DNA of 64,000 bases from Umezawaea beigongshangensis (lineage in GTDB: Bacteria > Actinomycetota > Actinomycetes > Mycobacteriales > Pseudonocardiaceae), in contig NZ_JAEIOJ010000016.1 of the NCBI RefSeq assembly GCF_016464305.1, positions 1-64,000 on the forward strand, in the 5' to 3' direction. The notes below the pieces were generated by a model. It was not told where the DNA came from. It searched no databases and saw only the letters and a program-made list of their open reading frames with translations. Of this stretch, positions 36,192-44,731 are shown in pieces. Positions within the stretch are counted from its first letter, which is position 1. Each line of letters begins with the position of its first letter. The position numbers were made by a program, and so were the translations under genes.

Positions 36192-39100
36192 TCAGGCCGC
36201 GCTACCGGCGTCGCCGCGCAACGCGGCCAGGAAGTTCTTCGACAGGGCCACCCGCTCGGACGCGTCCAGCACCTCGACCGTCCGCCCGTCCAACTGCACC
36301 GACTCGCGCTCCGACTCACCGGGGCACAGCAGCCAGAAGCCGCGCGGCGCGTCGGCCGGCCTGCGGGCGGCGTTCTGCACGCGCGTCAGCACCTCGTGCC
36401 CACCCTCGGTGAAGTACCGGGCCAGCAGCCCCGCGTCGTGCACGAACAGCACATCACCAGCCAACGACGGATCGAGCAGCCGCTCCTCGACGCGCGTCCA
36501 CGCGGCCCGCACGTACGAGGCCAGCCCGCGAGGCATCTCACCCGACTCGGTGAACCGGGCATCGACACCGAGCACCTTGCGCCAGTCCTGCCCCCGTTCG
36601 GTGACCAACGCCCGGAACTCGGTCAGGAACGTCTGGTTCAGGTCGATCCGCCGCACCGGGTGGAGTCGGGCCAAAGCGTCGGCGGTGCCGGGCAACTGGG
36701 CACCGCGCAGCGTCAGGGCCAGGAACCCGCCGCGCTCGAACGCGGTCGCCAGCTTGCCCGCGATCACCGCGTGCGGGTCACGCGCGCCGACGGGCAGCGC
36801 GTGGGCGCTGATCGACGTGCCGGTGGACGACACCGCGCGCGGGTGCTCGGGCTGCGGTGGCTGGAAGCGGCGTTCGTCCAGGTTCCACTCCAGCGGGATA
36901 CCGGCCTCGCGCAGCGCCTCCCCCATGCGCACGTGCGTCGGCTGGGTCCGCCACTCCAGCTCCGGGAATCGCGCACGGATCCGCTGGCACAGCTCTTTGA
37001 CGGTGATGCCCGGCTCACGCCGCACGCCCGCGCCGGCCTGCGAGATCCGCAGCGCTCGCGCCAGGTCGAGGTCCCTCGGGTACAGCTCCAGGCGCGGTGA
37101 GTCGGCCGCACGCTGCGACACGGCCGCCGCCAGCTCGACCAGGCGCGTGTCCGCCAGCGGCGCCAAGCCCTCCGGAGCGGTGACGGCGCGCAGCTCGCGC
37201 AGCACGACACCGCGACCAGGCAGCGGGTCCTGCCCGACCAGGTCGTCAGCGTGCTTGCCCAGCGCCACCGCGTAGTCGGCCAGCTCGATGGCGCTGGGAT
37301 CGTTCTGCCCGGCCAGCGACTCGCACGCGATCAGCACCCGTGCCCCGCGCCGCAGAATCAGCAGGCGAGGGCTCGCGTCAGGGTCGTTCGAGTGCAGGCC
37401 GGTCCACTCCTCGGCGTCCACCGCCGCCCGCACCACGGCGAGCGCCTTCGCCAGCGTCCGCTCGGGGGTGTCGTGCGCCGCGCCGTGCCGGACGCGCACC
37501 GCCTTCGCCAGCTCCCGCGCAGTCATCACCCGACCGGCGTCAGCGACGAGCTGCACCAGCTCATCACGCAGCTCCGCCACCCACGGCTGCTCGACCCACT
37601 GCTCGATGGCCGCCCGGTAGTGCCGGGACACCGTCGGCTGAGCGAGTCCGACGACGCGGGCGACCTCGGACTGCTTCGCCCACGGCTCGGGCACACCGCT
37701 CTCGTCGGGCAGCCCCAGCATCAGCCGGAGCACCTGTTCCTGCTTGGTCGCCCTACCGTCGGAACGGGGAGCCAACTGGTCGGCCATCTCGTCCACGCCG
37801 AGCTGGACCGCGGCCTCGCTCTCCTCCCGCTCGACGGGAGCAGCTTCGGCCGCGCCGCGCAGCCTCGCGGTCCACTGCTTGTGACGGCGGTTCAGCTCCT
37901 TGCGGATCACCCTGCCGGCGCCGCGGGCCTTGGCGATCTCGTAGAGCGGCACGTTGAGCAGCTCGCCGACCGTCGTCGCCCTGAACCCCTGCGCGACCGA
38001 CACCGCGCGCGGTGACAGCCCGGCCGCATCGAGCAGAGTGTCCAGGCCGGCGGCCTCGGCGTGCTTCTCGCGGGCACCCTCCACGGTGGGCGAGTCCAGG
38101 CCCATGGTGGCGGGTGTGGTGGCCGGGCTCGTTGAGTCGGCCTGGGCGAACACCGCGCGCCAGGCGTCCTCCATCTGCCGCAGGGTGTCGAACCGCCGGT
38201 CGACGTCCTTGTGGAACGCACGCAGGAAGAACTCGGTGAGACCGTCCTGCAGGGCGGTCTCGAAGGAGGCCGCCGCCAGCGTCGGCGTCTCGTCGGACGC
38301 GGTGCGCGGGTCGGTGAGGCCGTCGCCCCACACCGGCTTGTCGCCCGACGCCATCTCGTGCAGCGTCACGGCTGCCGCGTAGCGCTCGGCGTGATCGTCG
38401 AACACGGGGCGGCGCGGCGTGTCCAGGAACGGGTCGAGGTAGCCCCGCGTGCCCGCCTTGACGTCCCGCTCGGACACGCCGTGCAGCGAGAAGTCGAACA
38501 GCATGAGCTGCCACGACCGGTCCTCGCGCCGGTACAGGGCGAGATTGTCGGGCTTGAGGTCACGGTGCCGAACACCCTTCGCGGCGAGCTGGTCCAGCGC
38601 CGTGAACAGGTCCTTCCCGAACCGCTCCAGCTCGTGGTAGGTCAGCCGACCCTCGGCGCGCAGGCGGGCACCGAGCGTGCGGGCGCCCGCGAAGTCCAGG
38701 TCGAGCACGGTCCGACCGCCGAGCACGCGCGGGCCGTCCAGCAGCTTCACCACGACACCACCGCCGACCAGACGCAGCGCCTCGGCCTCGGCGCGCAGCC
38801 GATCGGCCTTGGCCTCGTCCAGTGCGACCTTGAGCACCCGGCGCGCGACCGTCTCGGTGCCGTCGTCGTCCTCGTCGGTGCGGCGCACCAGCAGGGCGCG
38901 CGCCGTCGCGCCGGTGCCGAGCACCCGTTCGACCACCCACGGACCGTCGACCGGCTGTCCTGGAGTCGCGTCGAGCGGGTCGACCTCGACGGTGTGCGTC
39001 TCGGGCACGGCCGAGTCGCGCTCCACCCCGTCCAGCGCGGCGAGGAACGCCTCCGCCGAGTCGAGCCGGTCCGCCACGTCCGCCTGGGTGGCGCGGAAGA

Positions 39101-40568
39101 CCAGCGAGTCCAGCACCTCGGACACGCTGTCGCTCACCGCGTACGGGTGCAGACCGCGCTCGCGGGTCAGCCGGTCCACCAGACCGCTGCGCTGCGTGGC
39201 GGGCGGCTGCCCGGTGATGATCAGGTAGGCCAGTGCACCCAGGCCGAACACGTCCAGGTCGACCGGGTCGGAGTACTGCTGGTCGAACTCGGGCGCGAGG
39301 TAGACACCGGCCGCGTCGGGCACGTGGCTACCCGGCATCGACGTCATGATCGAGGACATGCCGGTGGTGTCGAAATCTCGCGCCGCGCTCTGCCAGTCGA
39401 TCACCCGCAGCACGGGGGAGGAGCCGTCCTCCTTCGCCGACACGTACACCGACCGAGCGGCCAGCGCCCGGTGGTAGAGCGAGCGGCTGTGCGCGTAGCG
39501 CAGGGCCTCGCCGAGCTGGCGGACCATGTCCAGGCGCGTCTCGGGGGTGAGCCGGTCTGCGTGCAGCGCGAGGTAGGAGTCCAGTCGCAGGTCCGTGCCG
39601 CGGTGCGCGAACCGGATCGCCGGGCCGCCCTGGTGTTCGCGGATCTCCATCGCTTGGGCGATGCCGCGGTGCGCGATGCCCTGCAGCACCTGGTACTCGC
39701 GTCGCGCGGCACGCTCGGCGGACTGCCGCTGGTCGTCGGTGGCCTGCGTCTGCGTGAGGTAGATGCGGACCCGGCCCTCCTCGCGGACCGGCTGCTCGCG
39801 CTTGGCGAGACGGTCCTCCCAGGTCGGGCCCGCGTCGAGGACTTCGGTGGTGAGTTTCCAGTCGTCGCCGAAGCGCAGGTGGGCGGTGGAGACCCGGATG
39901 CCGATCTTGTCCAGCAGCTTCGGCAGGATGTGGCGGGAGAACTCGGGCGTGAGCCGCTGCGACTCCCGCTGCGGCGGCCGCGACAACAGGTCGCGCCAGA
40001 TCCACGGCAGGCCCTGCGAGGCGTCGTCACGGCCGTAGACGCGGACCCGCTGCACCTCGTCCAAACTTGACTCCAGGCCGGCCGCGGACAGGAACACCGC
40101 CGGCTCCACACGCGGCACCCGCTGGGTGATGTGCAGCTCCTTGGCCGCCCACTCCAAACGGGATTTCAGCTCTTTGGACTTGAGGTCCGTCAGGTGCAGC
40201 GGGTTGCGCAGCGTCCGGGGACGGGTGCGGCCCTCCTCGCGGAAGCTCCACGTGTCGCTGTTGTTGACCACCCGACCGGGGTGCGCCTTCAACTCCACCA
40301 GGTACAGGCCACCGGGTACGGCGATCAGCAGGTCGCACTCGTTGATCCGGCCAGACGCGGCGGTGAACGAGAAGGTCGCCCACGCCCGGTAGGGCTCGGC
40401 GTTCGGCATGAGGCGCTTGACGGCGTCGAGACCGTCCTGCTCCCACGGGTAGGGCGAGATGCGCTCCTGGAACCACCGCTGCACCGCTGGCGGAGGGCCG
40501 GGCTTCGGTGCAGATGGTCGCCCTGCTGCGGACAAGTCTCCCCCTGAGCGGTACACGTACGGGCTCAC
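36192..40568 (-). CDS. pglW: BREX-2 serine/threonine kinase PglW with NERD domain
   Basis: 1458 residues. An N-terminal NERD nuclease-related domain (NECDLLIAVPGGLYLVELKA, about residues 65-100) is followed by a degenerate kinase-like domain around residues 270-520, where the catalytic loop is YHRALAARSVYVS and DFG is replaced by IDWQSA. A second, intact kinase has VRHRDLKPDNLALY at about residue 665, LFDFSLHG and the activation-loop end AGTRGYLDPF. The last 550 residues include winged-helix-like segments (SEVARVVGLAQPTVSRHY). It starts at GTG 40568 without a clear ribosome site. It is first in the operon. PglW kinase activity is known to be needed for Pgl function. Confidence 0.92.
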   Translation of the reverse strand: MSPYVYRSGGDLSAAGRPSAPKPGPPPAVQRWFQERISPYPWEQDGLDAVKRLMPNAEPYRAWATFSFTAASGRINECDLLIAVPGGLYLVELKAHPGRVVNNSDTWSFREEGRTRPRTLRNPLHLTDLKSKELKSRLEWAAKELHITQRVPRVEPAVFLSAAGLESSLDEVQRVRVYGRDDASQGLPWIWRDLLSRPPQRESQRLTPEFSRHILPKLLDKIGIRVSTAHLRFGDDWKLTTEVLDAGPTWEDRLAKREQPVREEGRVRIYLTQTQATDDQRQSAERAARREYQVLQGIAHRGIAQAMEIREHQGGPAIRFAHRGTDLRLDSYLALHADRLTPETRLDMVRQLGEALRYAHSRSLYHRALAARSVYVSAKEDGSSPVLRVIDWQSAARDFDTTGMSSIMTSMPGSHVPDAAGVYLAPEFDQQYSDPVDLDVFGLGALAYLIITGQPPATQRSGLVDRLTRERGLHPYAVSDSVSEVLDSLVFRATQADVADRLDSAEAFLAALDGVERDSAVPETHTVEVDPLDATPGQPVDGPWVVERVLGTGATARALLVRRTDEDDDGTETVARRVLKVALDEAKADRLRAEAEALRLVGGGVVVKLLDGPRVLGGRTVLDLDFAGARTLGARLRAEGRLTYHELERFGKDLFTALDQLAAKGVRHRDLKPDNLALYRREDRSWQLMLFDFSLHGVSERDVKAGTRGYLDPFLDTPRRPVFDDHAERYAAAVTLHEMASGDKPVWGDGLTDPRTASDETPTLAAASFETALQDGLTEFFLRAFHKDVDRRFDTLRQMEDAWRAVFAQADSTSPATTPATMGLDSPTVEGAREKHAEAAGLDTLLDAAGLSPRAVSVAQGFRATTVGELLNVPLYEIAKARGAGRVIRKELNRRHKQWTARLRGAAEAAPVEREESEAAVQLGVDEMADQLAPRSDGRATKQEQVLRLMLGLPDESGVPEPWAKQSEVARVVGLAQPTVSRHYRAAIEQWVEQPWVAELRDELVQLVADAGRVMTARELAKAVRVRHGAAHDTPERTLAKALAVVRAAVDAEEWTGLHSNDPDASPRLLILRRGARVLIACESLAGQNDPSAIELADYAVALGKHADDLVGQDPLPGRGVVLRELRAVTAPEGLAPLADTRLVELAAAVSQRAADSPRLELYPRDLDLARALRISQAGAGVRREPGITVKELCQRIRARFPELEWRTQPTHVRMGEALREAGIPLEWNLDERRFQPPQPEHPRAVSSTGTSISAHALPVGARDPHAVIAGKLATAFERGGFLALTLRGAQLPGTADALARLHPVRRIDLNQTFLTEFRALVTERGQDWRKVLGVDARFTESGEMPRGLASYVRAAWTRVEERLLDPSLAGDVLFVHDAGLLARYFTEGGHEVLTRVQNAARRPADAPRGFWLLCPGESERESVQLDGRTVEVLDASERVALSKNFLAALRGDAGSAA

Positions 40569-41246
40569 AATGCTACTGCGCCAGCAACTCCACCTTGCAG
40601 GAGCAGCTTGAACTGAGATCGCACCGGCAGTGGAAAACGCTACAGCTCTGTGTCGGAGTGACTTGTAGGTACCTGGGCGGCGCGACGACCACTGTTCACC
40701 GGCGTCGTCGCTGCTGCAGAAAGTCGTTGGCTCCTTCCAGTCCGCATCGGATCGCCTGAAGTTGCTTTCAGATTGCGACTCTTCGGATTGTTTAAACTGA
40801 ATTGTTCGATCATCTGGACGAGGGGCAGTGGGCGTGCGGGGTCTGGAAATAGCCGCGGACGACGTGCAGCTGGCGCTGCAACGGGCACAGGAACGTCGTT
40901 TCTCATGCGCGAGCTGGTCGATATTGTGGACTCATGAGGTGTTGACGTTGCTCTTGAAATCCGCGTTGAGCAACCCGTCCAAGTTCAACTCCTGGCTGAG
41001 GTCGGCCACCATCGCGAACAACGTGCCTTTCATCCTCCGGGCTGACCGGCTCGGCCGGTCCTGGTCGCCGCCTTGGTCGCACCATCAGGCAGTCCTGACC
41101 GTCTTGCCGGTAGGTGCTACCAGTGCCGACCGACCACACGAAAAGCCGGACACCTCGGAAGCTAGCCGGTAGTCCTCGAACTGGCCGAACTTCAACGCCG
41201 CGACCAACCGCAACCACAGCCTCCCCCTCCGCAGGCGACAGGCCGG

Positions 41247-41350
41247 TGCGTGCCCTCGACCTCTACTGCGGGGAACCGGTCACTTTCGACCGCGCACCTG
41301 TCCTCGGCGGCTGGTCCAGCCTGAGCCGGGACAGCGGGGAGGACAGATGA
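41247..41350 (+). CDS. Possible tiny ORF beginning like a C5-methyltransferase
   Basis: 34 codons from GTG 41247. The first residues, VRALDLYCG, look like motif I at the start of a cytosine-5 methyltransferase, but nothing after that fits. It is either a truncated remnant or chance. Its stop overlaps the start of the next small frame by 4 bp. Confidence 0.2.
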
Positions 41351-41508
41351 CGGGACAGACTCGCAGGTCTCGTCAACAGGGCAGATGCGTCATCCCCGGT
41401 GACCGGGACACGGGAGCGCGGCTGTCCCATCATCAAATCCTGCTCTCCTGGCTCCGCCAGCAGCCAGATGAGGAGAGGACGGGACGCCACATCGTCGGTC
41501 GTCGGTGA
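41347..41508 (+). CDS. Possible small ORF (53 aa) with good ribosome site
   Basis: ATG 41347 is preceded by GGGGAGGAC and overlaps the preceding tiny frame in ATGA. The product is basic and Gln/Arg-rich (MTGQTRRSRQQGR at the start, HHQILLSWLRQQPDEE in the middle). Not recognised. Confidence 0.25.
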   Translation: MTGQTRRSRQQGRCVIPGDRDTGARLSHHQILLSWLRQQPDEERTGRHIVGRR

Positions 41509-41729
41509 TGCTCCCGTGCTCGCGCTCGTCATGCCGAGTCGAGAGCAGTGGCCGATGGTGATGGCCTGTGGTTGGCTCCTGCTGACCCTTCAGAGCAGTC
41601 GGTGCGACATCAAAAATTTCGTTATTAAGATCGACCGGTAGGGCAATACACTATCCTTTGGCTGTAATTCTTCCGGCCTTGAACTTAAAGGCAAGGAAGC
41701 GGCAATGTTTGAAGTAGTTTTGGTTTTTG

Positions 41730-42587
41730 CTAGGCGTGCAGTTCGCACTCGTAATTGTTTGCCCGATAAGTGAAGACCTTGCTGGACAGCTCGGCCGTGA
41801 GCGCTAGTTGATCTAGTTGGTGCATTTTACTTGCGTAGGCGGCTACGTCGTCTGAGGTGTCATGAAATACCGTCGCCATATCAGTTTCAATATAGGCTAG
41901 CGGCTTTATGGGGTCTGTGAAACTCATCAAGGTTCCGGGATCCTTGACGGCTGGCAGAGACCGTGCGGTCATGGGAATGAGTCGCGGTGTTTTACGTGTC
42001 CAACTGCACATCAACGTCAAGTGCAGCATCTGGTCTCGCATGACCTCGGGACCGGCTATCGAATTGTGCAAGGCTGCTTCGTGGATGTAGAGGGCCGTTG
42101 TCGGGCCGTCTGGGGCCCGTAGTGCCTCTTGGCGTGCCATGCGAGCAGCGACGGTGAGTCTGTTGCCGGTAAGAGCGTAGGCGTACTCCTCTGTCTGAGC
42201 CAGGCTTGGCACGACGAGCGGTTCGTAGGTGGTGATGGTGTGGGCCATCCGCTCGTGCAGAGTCAGCGCGACGAGCGTGTCTGGTTGACCGTTGTGGACA
42301 CGCAAGAAGCTTCCGGTGTCCGACTCGGTGGCTATTGCGAGGATGCGGTCACGAGTGGGCTTGTCCGCGCCGCAGCACCCGAGCAGTGCGCCGATCTCCC
42401 ACGGACTCGTGCCGCGGCTGCCCCCTTCGAGTTTGCTCAGCTTCGCTTGTGACCAGCCCAGAGACTCAGCCACTTGCTTCGAGGACAGTTTCATCCGATG
42501 ACGGACGAGCCGCAGTTCTTCACCCAGTTCACGGCTCTGGGCGGTGCTCAGGCGCAGCAACGACGTACCGACGCGCAGTGATCTCAT
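41730..42587 (-). CDS. XRE-family regulator with DUF5753 C-terminal domain
   Basis: 285 residues. The helix-turn-helix lies at about residues 20-75 (LGEELRLVRHRMKLSSKQVA, WSQAKLSKLEGG). A DUF5753 ligand-binding-like region follows (ITTYEPLVVPSLAQTEEYA, then ALHNSIAGPEVMRDQMLHL). This type is common in actinomycetes, often next to a DUF397 gene, which is absent here. ATG 42587 has GAGGAGAG upstream; the longer open frame is not needed. It is divergent from the XRE/Nudix gene at 42797, so it may control element functions. Its DNA is more AT-rich at the 3' end. Confidence 0.88.
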   Translation of the reverse strand: MRSLRVGTSLLRLSTAQSRELGEELRLVRHRMKLSSKQVAESLGWSQAKLSKLEGGSRGTSPWEIGALLGCCGADKPTRDRILAIATESDTGSFLRVHNGQPDTLVALTLHERMAHTITTYEPLVVPSLAQTEEYAYALTGNRLTVAARMARQEALRAPDGPTTALYIHEAALHNSIAGPEVMRDQMLHLTLMCSWTRKTPRLIPMTARSLPAVKDPGTLMSFTDPIKPLAYIETDMATVFHDTSDDVAAYASKMHQLDQLALTAELSSKVFTYRANNYECELHA

Positions 42588-42796
42588 GACTCTCCTCGAG
42601 CGCAGCTGTGTGGTTCGACGAGCTGCAACGGATCGGTGAGCAGTGGGTCCGGCGGCACTTGAGGCGGCGCGAAGGCCAGCACCGCCGGACGGCCCGGCGG
42701 GTCTTGAGACCAGTGGTCCACACCGGGTTGAAATCAACTTTTCATCGGCGCATAGTCAGCGGAACGACTTGGAAGTGACCTGCTGCGACCTGGCTG

Positions 42797-44380
42797 ATGG
42801 GGAGGCGCGGAGTGCGCACGTTCCGAACGCTGCTCGAGCGGAAGATCTGGGAACGGCGGATGACGCTGGAGGAGTTCACCGAGTACGCCGAGTTGTTCGC
42901 TCGTGAGCACGGTGAGGTCGGCACGCTCGGCGTTCGCCACCTGCAACGGCTGATCGCTGGTCGGAAGCCGTCTGGTGAGCCGCTGAGTCCGCTCAAACCA
43001 GTGACAGCGCGGCTGCTGGAGAGCATCTTCGGCATGACAGCGGAGGAGCTGCTTGCGCCACCCGGTGATGAGAACAGTCGTGCTCGGGCTGTTGAGAGTG
43101 GGCATGTGCGTGGTGAAGGGGATCTGGCGGGTGCACTCGACTGGCTGGACGTGCGAGCGGGCTGGAGTGCTGGCACTGCTCGTCGGGCGCTGTCGGCTTC
43201 ACTGGCTGCGGCGAGCCCTGGTGCCGCTGCCGACCGGCGCGCTCGTCGGTCGCGCGCTGGTAGGAGTGCCGTTGTGCGGATGCTGCTCGACTACTACGGC
43301 GCGGGTGCCGGTGCAGGAGGCGCGTATGGGGGACGGTGGAACGGGGAAAAGATCACCACCAGCATCTTCACCCGATCGGAGTGGCTTGACCTTGCTGTCC
43401 CGCTCGGTGGTCATGATGATCGGTTGACGTTGGTGCCCGGTCGGCAGGACTTCGGCGGTGTGCTGAGCGACGTTGCTGCCAGTGCGGCCGTGGCCAAGCT
43501 GGCCGAGTCGGTCGCGCTCGGCGTACGGGTGACCAATCTGCCGCTCTACCGGCTGTTGCATGCTGACATCGGGTCAGCGGCGATCGGCGGGGAAGCTGGC
43601 CTGGTGCCCTTGATCGAGTACGCGCTGACGATGGACCTGCTCGAAGGCGAGCTGGCTGATGCTGTTGTGGGTGGCGGAGGTATGGCGCTTCGCGACGAGT
43701 TCCTGCCGGATCTCGCATCCGTGCTCGACCTGCGTGGACGTGTGTGCGCGGGTGGTGCTCTGGCGCTGTGCGCCATTGCTCGACCACAGGACGCGCTGCA
43801 CGGGAAGCCCGATTTTGCGCTGCTCGTGCAGGAACGATCCGCACACGTGCTGAACGCGACTGGTCGGCTTGCCGTGATCCCGAAGGCTTTCCACCAGCCG
43901 TTGACCGACGTGCGAGCGGACGTGCGGGTCGGAGCGACCCTGCTGCGGGAACTCGAGGAGGAGTTGTTCGGGCGCGGAGAGGTCGACTCCGTGGTGGGGG
44001 AGATGCGCGCGGCTTCGCCCATGCATCCCGCGCGGTGGTCGGAACCGATGCGCTGGCTGTCAGAGGTACCTGGACGCCTGCGCGTCGAGTGCACGGGATT
44101 CGGGTTCAACCTCGTGAGCGGAAACTACGAGTTCGCCGGCCTGGTCGTCATCGAGGACGAGGAGTTCTGGCCCCGCTTCGGTGGGCACGTCGAAGCCAAT
44201 TGGGAAGCGGCGGGGCTGCGTGTTTACTCGAGTCTTGACGGCGATGTGATCGGAGACTTGGTGACGCACGAGTCCTGGAGCAACGAGGGGTTGTTCGCGT
44301 TGCTCCAGGGACTTCGGCGTCTTGCGGAAATCGGGGATCGGCGGGTGAACCTGCCGACCTTTGAGCTGTCAGGTCTGTGA
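42797..44380 (+). CDS. XRE-type regulator with C-terminal Nudix-like domain (paralogue 1)
   Basis: About 527 residues. The N-terminus carries an XRE-like DNA-binding region (MTLEEFTEYAELFAREHGE, LGVRHLQRLIAGRKPSGE). The C-terminal half contains VIPKAFHQPLTDVRADVRVG followed by LLRELEEELFGRG, which resembles the REUxEExGU Nudix helix. An ATG at 42860 (MTLEEF) is an alternative start. It is closely similar to the 44716-46287 product across the C-terminal 350 residues. In the Streptomyces element pSAM2, the Nudix protein Pif limits transfer between element carriers; a comparable job here is inference. Its 3' end overlaps the convergent cupin gene by 12 bp. Confidence 0.7.
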   Translation: MGRRGVRTFRTLLERKIWERRMTLEEFTEYAELFAREHGEVGTLGVRHLQRLIAGRKPSGEPLSPLKPVTARLLESIFGMTAEELLAPPGDENSRARAVESGHVRGEGDLAGALDWLDVRAGWSAGTARRALSASLAAASPGAAADRRARRSRAGRSAVVRMLLDYYGAGAGAGGAYGGRWNGEKITTSIFTRSEWLDLAVPLGGHDDRLTLVPGRQDFGGVLSDVAASAAVAKLAESVALGVRVTNLPLYRLLHADIGSAAIGGEAGLVPLIEYALTMDLLEGELADAVVGGGGMALRDEFLPDLASVLDLRGRVCAGGALALCAIARPQDALHGKPDFALLVQERSAHVLNATGRLAVIPKAFHQPLTDVRADVRVGATLLRELEEELFGRGEVDSVVGEMRAASPMHPARWSEPMRWLSEVPGRLRVECTGFGFNLVSGNYEFAGLVVIEDEEFWPRFGGHVEANWEAAGLRVYSSLDGDVIGDLVTHESWSNEGLFALLQGLRRLAEIGDRRVNLPTFELSGL

Positions 44381-44731
44381 CGGCCAGCGGACGGTGAGAA
44401 CGGTGGAGTCTCCCAGCGCTTCCCACGAGTGGTCGACACCAGCACCCCACATGACGTAGTCACCGGGGCGCGTCATGGTGATGTTGCCTTCCGTGGTGTC
44501 GATGCGAAAGTTTCCCTGTACCAGGAAGACCAGAGTGGTTCGCTGGTCGTCGGAGGTCCACTCCACGCGCTTGTCGCCTGCCACGTGGTTGAACCACTTG
44601 ACCTCGACGTCCTTCTGGGACCTGATGCCCAGGGCGGGGTCGATGAAGTGACCCACCAACCAGCCACGGGTGTCCGTCGCGTCTTCGTTGGCGTTCCCGG
44701 CTTGCCAGTTGACGGTCACTCTGTCTCCCAT
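44369..44731 (-). CDS. Small cupin-fold protein
   Basis: 120 residues with a single cupin-like beta-barrel: WFNHVAGDKRVEWTS, TLVFLVQGNFRID, MTRPGDYVMWGAGVDHSWEA. The last segment supplies the typical PxGxxHxxxN/E-like metal or ligand motif in altered form (GVDHSWE). No signal peptide. The start ATG at 44731 lies inside the end of the upstream XRE/Nudix gene (16-bp overlap), so the two are co-translated. Probably a small-molecule sensor or accessory protein; function unknown. Confidence 0.75.
   Translation of the reverse strand: MGDRVTVNWQAGNANEDATDTRGWLVGHFIDPALGIRSQKDVEVKWFNHVAGDKRVEWTSDDQRTTLVFLVQGNFRIDTTEGNITMTRPGDYVMWGAGVDHSWEALGDSTVLTVRWPSQT

Larger units (their letters stand above)
40569..41729. 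other. 1.16-kb region upstream of the BREX operon with no secure gene
   Basis: It holds the promoter for pglW and lies between it and the XRE regulator gene. Longer open frames on both strands lack ribosome sites and recognisable products. Two tiny overlapping frames at 41247-41508 are the only ones with translation signals and are listed separately. From 41560 the DNA becomes more AT-rich. Confidence 0.45.

Noticed and set aside
40828-41172. Possible 114-residue gene in the 40.6-41.7 kb gap
   Set aside because: No ribosome site, no recognisable domain, and an equally long frame lies on the opposite strand.
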